Source: Mesorhizobium sophorae
GTDB taxonomy: Bacteria; Pseudomonadota; Alphaproteobacteria; Rhizobiales; Rhizobiaceae
Direction of reading: 5' to 3'
Assembly: GCF_002270415.1 (NCBI RefSeq)
Contig: NZ_NNRI01000017.1
Location: 310,001-374,000, forward strand
DNA: 64,000 bases
The translations under genes were made by a program, and so were the position numbers. Under the pieces are notes generated by a model. It searched no databases, was not told the origin of the DNA, and saw only the letters and a program-made list of their open reading frames with translations. Below, piece by piece: positions 31,715 through 42,588 of the stretch; the stretch's first letter is position 1; each line of letters begins with the position of its first letter.

Positions 31715-31759
31715 AATCGGTTGCACGATAATAAAACTGATACGATAATGCAACCGGTT
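31715..31759. promoter_or_regulatory. inverted repeat between hydrolase and HxlR genes
   Basis: AATCGGTTGCA (31715-31725) and TGCAACCGGTT (31749-31759) are inverted, 23 bases apart, in the divergent intergenic region. GATACGATAATG between them could be a -10. It is a likely HxlR operator. Confidence 0.5.
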
Positions 31760-31775
31760 TTGCGGAGAAAATCTC

Positions 31776-32297
31776 ATGAGCATGGATCGCCGGTCCGGAT
31801 GCCCGATCAACCTGTCGCTCGAAGTGTTCGGCGACCGCTGGAGCCTGATCATCCTTCGCGACATGATTTTTGGCGGCAGGCGCCACTTTCGCGAGTTGCT
31901 CAACGGATCGATGGAGGGCATTGCCTCCAACATCCTCGCTGACCGACTGAAGCGGCTGATGGGACTGGGCATTCTGACCAAGGCCGACGACCCCAGCCAC
32001 AAGCAGAAGGCGATCTACAGCCTGACCGAGATGGCGATCACCCTCGTGCCGATCCTGGCCCACCTCGGCGCCTGGGGCCGCGTCTGGTTGCCGGTCAGCG
32101 CGGAACTCTCGATCCGCGCCGAACTTCTGGAGAAGGGCGGGCCGCAGATGTGGGACAAGTTCATGGACGAGTTGCGCCACGAGCATCTCGGCATGCCGCT
32201 CGATACATCGGCTGGCCCTTCTGTCCGTGCGACCTTGCAGGCCGCCTATGAGGCCGTGGTCGCCGGCAAGGCCCCCGGCGCCAGCCCGGCCGCTTGA
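31776..32297 (+). CDS. HxlR-family transcription regulator
   Basis: A 173-residue regulator opening with the family hallmark SGCPINLSLEVFGDRWSLII and LRDMIFGGRRHFRELL; the single conserved Cys (residue 8) is the usual redox or aldehyde sensor. The wHTH is followed by an unusually long C-terminal tail (residues 110-173) found in a subset. Divergently placed against the alpha/beta hydrolase gene. Confidence 0.9.
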   Translation: MSMDRRSGCPINLSLEVFGDRWSLIILRDMIFGGRRHFRELLNGSMEGIASNILADRLKRLMGLGILTKADDPSHKQKAIYSLTEMAITLVPILAHLGAWGRVWLPVSAELSIRAELLEKGGPQMWDKFMDELRHEHLGMPLDTSAGPSVRATLQAAYEAVVAGKAPGASPAA

Positions 32298-32374
32298 CCA
32301 ACATATTTTCCCGTTTGAGGCCCGGCTCTGCTAGAAGGGGCGGAAAATCACAATTCACGGGATTGGATAAGGTC

Positions 32375-32608
32375 TTGGTTGAGAACTCTCGGGATGCTGC
32401 CCGCGCGCGTGCTGACCTGCGTTTCAAGAAGCAGGAAGAGGCGGCAACCGTCCGCCAGAAGGCGATGGCCGAATACGTCGCCGAGAGCGACGCCCGCCAG
32501 GCCAAGACCAACAAGCTGCGGGCGCTGCGTCTCGCCAAGGAAGCGGAAGACCTTGCCAACGCACCGATGGCACCCGCCAAGAAGCCTGCCCGAGCCAAGA
32601 AAAAATAG
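32375..32608 (+). CDS. small Lys/Ala-rich basic protein
   Basis: About 77 residues, mostly charged helix (RAALRFKKQ-type pattern, then AMAEYVAESDARQAKTNKLR) with a KKPARAKKK end. Similar small proteins are common and unannotated in rhizobia. The start is uncertain: TTG 32375 follows GGATAAGG, and other in-frame TTG codons exist at 32363 and 32294. Function unknown. Confidence 0.5.
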   Translation: MVENSRDAARARADLRFKKQEEAATVRQKAMAEYVAESDARQAKTNKLRALRLAKEAEDLANAPMAPAKKPARAKKK

Positions 32609-32777
32609 CGCTGCCGGCCGGCACGATCGACTGCAGGTCTGGAAGCTGCAAAATGGCAACGCCATATCCGGATCGTTCCATTCCACCTCTTAACGCGAAG
32701 CAATTTCAACCGAAACCGGGATTTTGCCGTGCCCGTCGACGGTCGATGATCGGCGCGTTTTCAAACAGGAGACTGCC

Positions 32778-33209
32778 ATGACCGCGCTGCCGCTCGAAAA
32801 AGCCAGGCAAATCATCGATGCCGCCTTTGCCAGGGGCGCCGATCTCAAGCTCAAGCCGCTGGGCGTCTCGGTGCTTGACGCCGGCGGACATTTGGTCGCC
32901 TTCCAGCGCCAGGACGGCGCCTCGTTCCTGCGCCCGCAAATGTCGGCCGGCAAGGCCTATGGCGCGCTCGCCATCGGCATGGGCTCGCGTCGCGTCGAGG
33001 CCTTCGCCAAGGAACGCCCGCATCTCGTCGCCGGCATCTCGGACGTGTCCGGCGGCCGCGTGCTGCCGGTCGTCGGCGGTGTGCTGATCCGCGACAAGGC
33101 CGGCGCCATCATCGGCGCCGTCGGCATTTCCGGCGATACGTCGGACAATGACGAAGCGGCGGCCATCGCCGGCATCGAAGCGGCCGGCTTCACTGCCGAC
33201 CCGGGCTGA
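32778..33209 (+). CDS. GlcG/HbpS-like heme-binding family protein
   Basis: A 143-residue protein, LEKARQIIDAAFARGADLKL at the N-terminus, then PLGVSVLDAGGHLVAFQRQD, VLPVVGGVLIRDKAGAIIGA and VGISGDTSDNDEAAAIAGIE. This is the GlcG/HbpS fold pattern; some members bind heme or sit in dehydratase complexes, but many are uncharacterised. CAGGAGACTGCC precedes the ATG. Confidence 0.83.
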   Translation: MTALPLEKARQIIDAAFARGADLKLKPLGVSVLDAGGHLVAFQRQDGASFLRPQMSAGKAYGALAIGMGSRRVEAFAKERPHLVAGISDVSGGRVLPVVGGVLIRDKAGAIIGAVGISGDTSDNDEAAAIAGIEAAGFTADPG

Positions 33210-33224
33210 GCTTTAATATCACGG

Positions 33225-33365
33225 CCAAGGCTGCGTTGAGATTCAGGACAGGCCGAGTCGAAAATGGTGGGTTCCGAGAACCGGAGCGGAGCGTACTTTT
33301 GGGTACGTGAGCACCGGAAGCGCAGGAGGCCGCCGTTTGCAGGCCGGCATCACCTGAAGATCAAT
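33225..33365. repeat. suspected dispersed element upstream of a membrane-protein gene
   Basis: A 140-bp non-coding stretch with a CGTAC-TTTTGG-GTACG hairpin between CCGGAGCGGAG and CACCGGAAGC. I suspect from memory that this sequence type is repeated in Mesorhizobium genomes, but there is only one copy in this window. Confidence 0.3.
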
Positions 33366-33371
33366 GCAGCC

Positions 33372-33773
33372 TTAGTTGAGATTGATGTCTCTGCTCGCCG
33401 ACCGCATCGACACCGCAAACCCCGCCAGCACGTCGAACAGCGCGATGACCATCAGCGTGAAGAAGATGGAATGTGCCGCGCCCTTCACCAGCAGGAACTC
33501 GACCAGGAATGCGACGAAGACCAGCGTCGACAACAGATGATCCATGATCGAGGCGCCGGTCGTGCGCGCCGACTTCACCATTTCGGCGAAAAGGGAAATC
33601 AGCCCGATCAGCACTATCAGGTCGCCGAGAGTCATCGAGAACACCCCGCCCGACATCATGCGGAAGGAGAAGATTTCGCTCGCCCACGGATCGTCGCCGC
33701 CGCCGAATATTCCGAGCAGGCCGAGATTGTAGAGCACGAATGGCACGATCAAAAGCGGGACGGCACCGAACAT
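33372..33773 (-). CDS. small integral membrane protein
   Basis: A 133-residue protein with about four transmembrane helices: MFGAVPLLIVPFVLYNLGLL, MTLGDLIVLIGLISLFAEMV, LLSTLVFVAFLVEFLLV, and FTLMVIALFDVLAGFAVSM. Similar genes occur through the Rhizobiales as conserved hypotheticals. ATG 33773 has GGAGAC upstream. Function unknown. Confidence 0.7.
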   Translation of the reverse strand: MFGAVPLLIVPFVLYNLGLLGIFGGGDDPWASEIFSFRMMSGGVFSMTLGDLIVLIGLISLFAEMVKSARTTGASIMDHLLSTLVFVAFLVEFLLVKGAAHSIFFTLMVIALFDVLAGFAVSMRSASRDINLN

Positions 33774-34000
33774 CTGGCGTCTCCATATGGGGGCAATCTC
33801 TGTAGAATGCGCCACAGGCACGCCGTCAAGAATTTTCGTAAAATGCCACGAACACGGTCGAAGACCGGATGCAACAACCATGTCAGCCCCCGGCGCAACG
33901 ATCCTGATGAATATCGCCCACGCCAGGCATTTCGCGTTTGGCATAGGGTAAGCGGCCAAGCGCCAACGCAGGCCGCCCGGTTATCGGCCCACCCAACGCA

Positions 34001-34025
34001 AAAGACCGGCCACCGGCCGGTCTTT
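34001..34025 (-). terminator. terminator of rpmF
   Basis: AAAGACCGGCC and GGCCGGTCTTT form a perfect 11-bp stem with a 3-base loop, followed by TTTTG on the minus strand, 30 bp after the rpmF stop. Confidence 0.9.
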
Positions 34026-34054
34026 CGAATGCTCAATACCTCGAAACGCTGGTC

Positions 34055-34237
34055 TCAGCTTTCCTTGGGCGTCAACACCTGGCGGCCGCGATACATGCCG
34101 GTCTTCAGGTCGATGTGGTGCGGACGGCGCATTTCGCCGGAATTCTTGTCCTCGACATAGGTCGGGGCCTTGAGGGCGTCGGCCGAGCGGCGCATGCCGC
34201 GCTTGGACGGAGAGGTTTTTCGTTTCGGAACGGCCAT
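34055..34237 (-). CDS. rpmF: 50S ribosomal protein L32
   Basis: A 60-residue ribosomal protein: MAVPKRKTSPSKRGMRRSAD is the universal L32 opening, with SGEMRRPHHIDLKTGMYRGR. No zinc-binding CxxC pairs are present, so this is the C-minus type usual in alphaproteobacteria. Monocistronic; mtgA lies downstream of it in the opposite sense of spacing (141 bp upstream in coordinates to the right). Confidence 0.97.
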   Translation of the reverse strand: MAVPKRKTSPSKRGMRRSADALKAPTYVEDKNSGEMRRPHHIDLKTGMYRGRQVLTPKES

Positions 34238-34378
34238 GGATATGCTCCATTACATGGTCAAAAAGCCCCGCCCGCCCTCGTGAAAGGGCCGTGTCGAGGC
34301 CGGAATCTGAGAAAGTCGGGTGCCTATACACGCCCTACGCCGTTTTGGCCAGCACTGCCGCGAATTTTTTTGAGCTGG

Positions 34379-35140
34379 CTACTGCAGACAGCCGACATAC
34401 GCGCCGGAGCGGCCGGCCCGCCGCTCGATCAGGTTGGCAAGCCGTCTCAGGCCGGGCCCGGGCTTTGCCGGATTGCGGGCGATCGGATTTGGCAGGGAGA
34501 CGGCGAGTAGGGCGGCCTGCCGTCGCGACAATTGTTTTGCCGAAACGCCGAAATGGTGCTGTGCGGCGGCTTCGATGCCATAGATGCCCGGCCCCCACTC
34601 GGCGATGTTGAGATAGATCTCCATGATGCGCCGTTTCGACATCACCGCGTCGAAATAGACAGCCAGCGGCAATTCGACCACCTTGCGCACCGAGCCCAGC
34701 GGTCGTGACCAGAGAAAGAGGTTCTTGACCGTCTGCATGGTGATGGTCGAGGCGCCGCGCGTTGCTTCGCCGGCCAGCGCATCGTCGACGACGCCCCTCA
34801 GTTCGCCGAGATCGACGCCGCGATGAAAGCAGAACTGCCCGTCCTCCGACATGATGACCGAATTGGCCAGCACAGGTGCGACGTCGTCGATCGACACCCA
34901 GCGGCGGTCATAACCCGAGAATGTCGCCAGGTCCTTCAGCATCAGCGTCGAGACCGGATGCACGAAGGACGGCAGATAGAGGAACGTCAGCACCGTTGGT
35001 ATGAGCGCCAGCACCGCGGCCACGACGATGCCGCGCCGGACCCAGCGCTTGAGACCGCGGCGGTTCACGCTCCGCGATCTGGTCGCCATGTCCAGCTTTT
35101 CGGTTTCATGATCGACGATCGGTTCCGCCAAGCCGCCCAA
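34379..35140 (-). CDS. mtgA: monofunctional peptidoglycan glycosyltransferase
   Basis: A GT51 enzyme polymerising lipid II into glycan strands. A single N-terminal transmembrane helix (VVAAVLALIPTVLTFLYLPS, about residues 40-60) anchors it to the inner membrane. Catalytic Glu lies in MSEDGQFCFHRGVDLGEL; the second motif is RGASTITMQTVKNLF, followed by KVVELPLAVYFDAVMSKRRI and EIYLNIAEWGPGIYG. No transpeptidase domain. Starts: TTG 35140 has GGGAG at good spacing; ATG 35089 (17 codons later) is an alternative. Confidence 0.92.
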   Translation of the reverse strand: MGGLAEPIVDHETEKLDMATRSRSVNRRGLKRWVRRGIVVAAVLALIPTVLTFLYLPSFVHPVSTLMLKDLATFSGYDRRWVSIDDVAPVLANSVIMSEDGQFCFHRGVDLGELRGVVDDALAGEATRGASTITMQTVKNLFLWSRPLGSVRKVVELPLAVYFDAVMSKRRIMEIYLNIAEWGPGIYGIEAAAQHHFGVSAKQLSRRQAALLAVSLPNPIARNPAKPGPGLRRLANLIERRAGRSGAYVGCLQ

Positions 35141-35218
35141 CCCGTACTTCTCCCTGCTCCGGCATAATGGCGCTTGGCTTCTTGCGCAACGTCTGAGTGT
35201 CGGCTACCGGTCCCGACC

Positions 35219-36136
35219 ATGACGAATGAGGACGAAATGGCGTTCGAAATGGCGCTCATCAGACGGGCAGCCGCCGTCGAGGTGCTGCTGCGGCGGTTGC
35301 TCGACGACCGCGCGCTTTCGGGCGAGATCACGCGGCCCGACCGCCTGATGGCGGCGATGCGCCACGGCGTGCTCAACGGCGGCAAGCGCCTGCGCCCTTT
35401 CCTGGTCATGGAAAGTGCCGCCCTTTTTTCCGCCGATGGCGAGGCGGCACTGCGCGTCGCGGCCGCCCTTGAATGCGTGCATTGCTATTCGCTGATCCAC
35501 GATGATCTGCCCGCCATGGACGACGATGACCTGCGGCGCGGCCTGCCGACGGTGCACAAGGCGTTCGACGAGGCAACCGCCATCCTGGCCGGCGATGCCT
35601 TGCTGACGCTGGCCTTCGACATCATTGCCGACGAGGCGACCGCGCTGCCGGCGGAGCGGCGGGCAACCCTGGTGCTGGCGCTGGCCCGCGCGGCCGGGGG
35701 CGGCGGCATGGTCGGCGGCCAGAAGCTTGACCTCGAGGCCGAACAGGCGCCGCCGGACGAGGCCGGCATCATCCGGCTGCAGGCGATGAAGACCGGCGCG
35801 CTGATCCGCTTCGCCTGCGAGGCGGGGGCGCTGGTCGCCGGCGCCCCGGCCGAGGACCGCGAGCGGCTGGCCGAATTCGGCTCGGCGATCGGCCTTGCCT
35901 TCCAGCTTGCCGACGACCTGCTCGACCTGACCGCCGATGCCAGCCAGATGGGCAAGGCAACCGGCAAGGATGCAGCCGCCGGCAAGGCGACGCTGGTGGC
36001 GCTGCACGGCGCGAACTGGGCGCGCAGCCAGCTTCACGGCCTCGTCGACCAGGCGCATGAATTGCTCGCGCCATACGGGGAGCAGGCGGCGCTGCTGAAA
36101 GAAGCGGCGACATTCGTGGCGACCCGTAACAACTGA
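35219..36136 (+). CDS. ispA: polyprenyl diphosphate synthase (FPP/GGPP type)
   Basis: A 305-residue trans-prenyltransferase. The two Asp-rich motifs are HDDLPAMDDDDLRRG and FQLADDLLDLT; GGKRLRPFLV is the IPP-binding region. Length and the DDxxxxD form of the first motif fit farnesyl diphosphate synthase of bacteria (IspA); GGPP synthase cannot be excluded. ATG 35219 is followed by another in-frame ATG (35237). It is divergent from mtgA with 78 bp between. Confidence 0.87.
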   Translation: MTNEDEMAFEMALIRRAAAVEVLLRRLLDDRALSGEITRPDRLMAAMRHGVLNGGKRLRPFLVMESAALFSADGEAALRVAAALECVHCYSLIHDDLPAMDDDDLRRGLPTVHKAFDEATAILAGDALLTLAFDIIADEATALPAERRATLVLALARAAGGGGMVGGQKLDLEAEQAPPDEAGIIRLQAMKTGALIRFACEAGALVAGAPAEDRERLAEFGSAIGLAFQLADDLLDLTADASQMGKATGKDAAAGKATLVALHGANWARSQLHGLVDQAHELLAPYGEQAALLKEAATFVATRNN

Positions 36137-36234
36137 CGCTGGGCCAACCAAGACGTCGGCGTGATCGGATTGCGAAATCCGGCTGCTTTGCGCCATGGCG
36201 GACGCGGTCCGTCGGCCATTGGCTACGACTGGCT

Positions 36235-39200
36235 TCAAGCCACCTTGATCTTCATCTCTTCTTCGCCGCGCACCATTTTGGTCACAGCGGCGAAGTCGAG
36301 CTTGCCGGAACCGAGGACCGGCACTTTTGCAACGGCGCGGACTTCGGCCGGCACCATCAGGTCCATGGCGCCGTTCGCCTTGGCGAAGGTCAGGAATTCG
36401 GCGCGCGTGGCGTTGGCGGCCTCGGTGATCAGGATCAGCTTTTCGCCCTTGCGCGCATCCGGCACAGTGGCGACCGCTGAGAGCGAGCCTTTCCACAATT
36501 CGCCGGCCAGCGCCTCGATAGCAGCCAGCGATATCATCTCGCCGCCGATCTTGGCAAAGCGCTTGGCCCGGCCGCGAATGGTGATGAAGCCGACGTCGTC
36601 GACGGCGACGACGTCGCCGGTGTCATGCCAGCCGTCTTCGAGTGGTTCGAGCACACCGGGCTTCTCAGCCCTGAGATAGCCGGCCATGACATTGGGCCCA
36701 CGCACGAAAAGCCGTCCGCCATCGTCGACACCGGGCACCGGATCGAGGCGATATTCCATGCCGGGCATGATTTTGCCGACGGTTCCGGAGCGGTTGTACA
36801 TCGGCGTGTTGATCGAGATCACAGGTGCTGTTTCGGTGACGCCGTAACCCTCGAGGATGCGCACGCCGAACTTCTCCATATAGGTCATGCGCGTCGCTGC
36901 CTTGACCGGCTCCGCGCCGGCAAAGCAATAACGTATCGAGCGGAAGTCATAGGGGTGCGCGGTGCGCGCATAGCCGGCGAGGAACGTGTCGGTGCCGAAG
37001 ATGATCGTCGCGTTCGAGGCGTAGATCAGTTCCGGCACGATGCGATAGTGCAGCGGCGAGGGGTAGAAATAGACCGGCACGCCGGAGATCAGCGGCAGCA
37101 CCGTGCCCGCCGTCATGCCGAACGAATGGAAGATCGGCAACACGTTGAACACCTTGTCGCCCGAATGGAAGTCGATGCGCGAGGCGGCTTGGGCGGCATT
37201 GGCCAGGATGTTGCGGTGGGTGAGCACGACGCCCTTCGGCGTGCCTTCCGAACCCGAGGTGAACAGGATCACCGCGGCATCGTCGGGCTTGCGCGGCGCG
37301 CGTGGCGTGCTCTTGCGCAGCAAGCCCAGCAGCTTGTCCCTGAGGCCGACGGTCCCGCGCAAATCGTCGAGCCAGACGATGTCGACCGAGCGGCCGATCT
37401 CTTCGATGACACCGCCCAGCTTTGCCTGTTCGACAAAGGCGCGAGAGGTGAGCACGGTGCGCACTTCGGCGGCCTTGCAGGCGGACAGGATGTTGGCCGC
37501 ACCGGCGGTGAAGTTCATCATCGCCGGAACCTTGCCGGCCGACATGACGCCGAGCAGCGTCGCGCAGGAGCCGTTGGCGTTCGGCAGCATGATGCCGAGC
37601 GTCTGCTGGCCGGCATAGAGGTTCTGGAATTTCTCGCCGAGCACCGCAGCGGCCGTGAGCAGTTTTCCGTAGCTCAGCGAACCGGTGACCGGATCCTGCA
37701 CGGCGAGCTCTCTCATGCCGCGTTCGTTCGCCGTCTGGATGATCTTTTCCAGCACCGTCTTGTCGATGTCCTGGGTGCGGAAGACGAGGTCCGACATCAC
37801 CTGATAGAGGGCGGCGCCCGCCGCGGCGCGGCGCTTGCGGCCCTTTAGGTCTTGCAGCACTTCCAACTTTACCGGCTCAAGGATGGTCACCTTGACCTTT
37901 GGGAACAGCCGGCGGCGCACATGCTGCGAGGTCAGCCGTGAAAAATAGCTTTTCTCCAGCCCGTCGATGCGCACCGGTACGACCATCGAGCCGGTCTTGT
38001 CGGCGACCATCGCGGCGCCGTCATAAACCTTCATCAGGCCGCCGGTGACGGTGATGCGGCCCTCCGGGAAGATGACAAGCGGATCGCCGCCCTGAACAAT
38101 CTTGATCAGCGTTCGGGTCGACATCGGCTTGGATGGGTTGAGCGGCAGCGCGCGGGCGAGTTTCATGAACGGCTTCATCCACCAGGCCTGGGCGATGGTG
38201 TGGTCGATGGCGAAGACCGGCTCCTCATCGGTCAGGGTCAAGGCCAGGGGACCATCGAGGAAGCTTACATGGTTGAGCGCCAGGATCGGCGCTTTGCCTG
38301 CCGCCTTGAGGTTCTCCATACCCTCGACTTCGAGGCGGTGGAAGGCCCGAAACAGAATGGAGACGAAATCGCGGAAAGCGTTGGTCGGCAGGCATTTCAG
38401 CATCAGCCAGGCGGCGATGGCGTTGGCCGCAGCGAGGCCGAACAGGATGGCTCCGGTGGAGACGCCGGCTGCCTGGATCGCGGCGACGAGTATGCCGCCT
38501 ACTGTCATGAAGCCTGCGTTGACGATGCTCACGGCGGCGACGACGCGGGCACGACTCGCTTCGGGCGACCATGCCTGTACGGCAGCAAAGGTCGGCACCA
38601 CGAGGAAGGCGCTGGCAATCGCCATGCCGGCGAGGTCGATCGCGACATGGATCGTGTTTGGCCCGGCGAAGAACAGGGCAAGGGTCTCGGTCCTGGGCGA
38701 AGGCTGCATGCTCCAGATGGTCCAGGCCAGGTCCAGTCCAAACAGCGCCAGCAGCGCCGTGCCGACCGGTGCAGGCAAGAGCACGATGCGTCCCTGCGAC
38801 ATCCACGCGGCAATGGCCGAGCCAATGGCGATCGAAACGGCGAACACCGCGAGATAGGCAGTCACGGCGATCTCGTTGCCGCCGAGCGAATCCTTGATCA
38901 AGGTCGGCAGGATCGAAAGAACGATGGCGCCGATCAGCCAGAACCAGGACGTCATCAGCCCGGCGCGCCAGATCCGCTTGTCGCCACGCAATCCGTTGAC
39001 CTGCCGCCAGGTCGAGCGAAAGACGTTTTTGTCGATGACGAGGTCGGGGGCGGCAGAACCGGTGGACGGGATGTAGCGGCTGACGATCCAGCAACTCACG
39101 GCGAGGATCATCATGATCGGCCCGAAGACCGAGACGCCTATGCCATCGGCCGAGACGATGCCGCCGGCGATGGTGCCACCGAGGATGGCGGCGAAGGTCG

Positions 39201-39663
39201 CCGATTCGATCCAGGCGTTGGCGCCGGGCAATTCCTTGCGCTCGAGATGATCCGGCAAGATGCCGTATTTGATCGGTCCGAACAGCGCCGAGATGATGCC
39301 GAACATTAACAACGCCACCATCAGCACCGGTATCGACGACAGCGCGATGCCGACGACCGCGACGCCAGCAGCGGCGATCTCGGTGAATTTCAGCCGACGG
39401 GCGATGAGGGCCTTGTCGAAGCGGTCGGCGATCTCGCCGCCAAGGGCTGACAAGAGCAGGAAGGGAGCCATGAAGACGGCACCGGCCAGGGTGACCAGTG
39501 ATGCCGCCTTGTCCGCCGCCAGCGTGAACAGAATAAGGAACACCAGCGTGTTCTTCAGGAAATTGTCGTTGAAGGCAGACAGGAACTGCGTCCAGAAGAG
39601 AGGCGCAAAGCGCCGTGTCATCATCAGATGACTGTTCGTATGATTGTTCGGAGCGATGTCCAT
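36235..39663 (-). CDS. aas: Aas-type acyl-[ACP]-phospholipid acyltransferase / acyl-ACP synthetase
   Basis: A 1142-residue fusion. Residues about 10-410 form an MFS lysophospholipid-flippase-like domain (RFAPLFWTQFLSAFNDNFLK). Residues about 430-630 form a PlsC acyltransferase, with NHVSFLD (His465) and FPEGRITVTG. Residues about 650-1130 form an AMP-binding domain with ILFTSGSEGTPKGVVLTH (Thr802) and YGVTETAPVISINT. It imports and re-acylates lysophospholipids using ACP-bound acyl groups; LplT-Aas fused in one chain is a known arrangement. ATG 39663 is chosen for its GGAAG and for the LplT-like start. Confidence 0.9.
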   Translation of the reverse strand: MDIAPNNHTNSHLMMTRRFAPLFWTQFLSAFNDNFLKNTLVFLILFTLAADKAASLVTLAGAVFMAPFLLLSALGGEIADRFDKALIARRLKFTEIAAAGVAVVGIALSSIPVLMVALLMFGIISALFGPIKYGILPDHLERKELPGANAWIESATFAAILGGTIAGGIVSADGIGVSVFGPIMMILAVSCWIVSRYIPSTGSAAPDLVIDKNVFRSTWRQVNGLRGDKRIWRAGLMTSWFWLIGAIVLSILPTLIKDSLGGNEIAVTAYLAVFAVSIAIGSAIAAWMSQGRIVLLPAPVGTALLALFGLDLAWTIWSMQPSPRTETLALFFAGPNTIHVAIDLAGMAIASAFLVVPTFAAVQAWSPEASRARVVAAVSIVNAGFMTVGGILVAAIQAAGVSTGAILFGLAAANAIAAWLMLKCLPTNAFRDFVSILFRAFHRLEVEGMENLKAAGKAPILALNHVSFLDGPLALTLTDEEPVFAIDHTIAQAWWMKPFMKLARALPLNPSKPMSTRTLIKIVQGGDPLVIFPEGRITVTGGLMKVYDGAAMVADKTGSMVVPVRIDGLEKSYFSRLTSQHVRRRLFPKVKVTILEPVKLEVLQDLKGRKRRAAAGAALYQVMSDLVFRTQDIDKTVLEKIIQTANERGMRELAVQDPVTGSLSYGKLLTAAAVLGEKFQNLYAGQQTLGIMLPNANGSCATLLGVMSAGKVPAMMNFTAGAANILSACKAAEVRTVLTSRAFVEQAKLGGVIEEIGRSVDIVWLDDLRGTVGLRDKLLGLLRKSTPRAPRKPDDAAVILFTSGSEGTPKGVVLTHRNILANAAQAASRIDFHSGDKVFNVLPIFHSFGMTAGTVLPLISGVPVYFYPSPLHYRIVPELIYASNATIIFGTDTFLAGYARTAHPYDFRSIRYCFAGAEPVKAATRMTYMEKFGVRILEGYGVTETAPVISINTPMYNRSGTVGKIMPGMEYRLDPVPGVDDGGRLFVRGPNVMAGYLRAEKPGVLEPLEDGWHDTGDVVAVDDVGFITIRGRAKRFAKIGGEMISLAAIEALAGELWKGSLSAVATVPDARKGEKLILITEAANATRAEFLTFAKANGAMDLMVPAEVRAVAKVPVLGSGKLDFAAVTKMVRGEEEMKIKVA

Positions 39664-39756
39664 GGCAGCGACTTCCATTGGGCAAGGCCGTTGAAGTCCT
39701 GGTCCGATCAATCAACGGTCTTACGCGGTTTGAGCGTAGTGGTAGCGGAAACCCGG

Positions 39757-40026
39757 TTACACTTCGTTACTGCGGTTGACGTCCATCAGCAGTGTCTCGG
39801 TCTTGGCGTCCTCCAGCCAGTTGATGAAGCGGCTTGGGTCTTCCGCTTCTGACGATCGAGCTCTGCACGAGCACGATCGCCGCCATCGCATGGAACCTTG
39901 GCGGCAAATCATGCCCTCAACAAGGTGGATGCCGCCCACCGTCTTCGAGGCCGCGATGGCGAAACTGGCCGTGGTGAACGCTTCCCGGGTGCTTGAGTTC
40001 TTGGGCGCCTAGTTGTTGGTGGCCAT
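39757..40026 (-). pseudogene. amber-interrupted reading frame of 90 codons
   Basis: An ATG at 40026, with GAAAGGATCATATCG upstream, reads MATNN then TAG (40009-40011). The same frame stays open to 39757, reading APKNSSTREAFTTASFAIAA, a basic stretch, then EDPSRFINWLEDAKTETLLM and DVNRSNEV. The last segment has good codon use. It looks like a small gene stopped by a point mutation at codon 6, possibly with further damage in the Cys/Arg-rich middle. No family recognised. Confidence 0.45.
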
Positions 40027-40230
40027 CGATATGATCCTTTCGTTTCAGCCTTAAGCCGGGTCGCTGGTGGTCTGTTTCAGGCCGGATACAATCGAGCCGA
40101 CTTGCCGACAGCGTTTCCGTCAGCCGTTCGAGCTTCGCGCCGGCGCATGGTTCGCCCGACGAACGAAATTTTAATGTAAATGAAGCGTAATCCCGGTCAT
40201 TAAAATGATGCGTATGTGTTGGGGTTGCGC
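40027..40230. promoter_or_regulatory. leader region of the hybrid histidine kinase with inverted TTTTAATG repeat
   Basis: TTTTAATG (40169-40176) and CATTAAAA (40198-40205) are inverted, 21 bases apart, in an AT-rich patch 26-62 bp before the kinase start. It may be a promoter or operator; no other gene lies in this stretch. Confidence 0.4.
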
Positions 40231-42570
<2,340 letters not shown>

Positions 42571-42588
42571 CCTGCAGCCATCGGCACA

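Noticed and set aside
38225..39715. 496-codon open frame on the minus strand overlapping the 5' part of the aas gene
   Set aside because: Arg/His/Asp-rich without family motifs and in another frame of a fully conserved domain protein.
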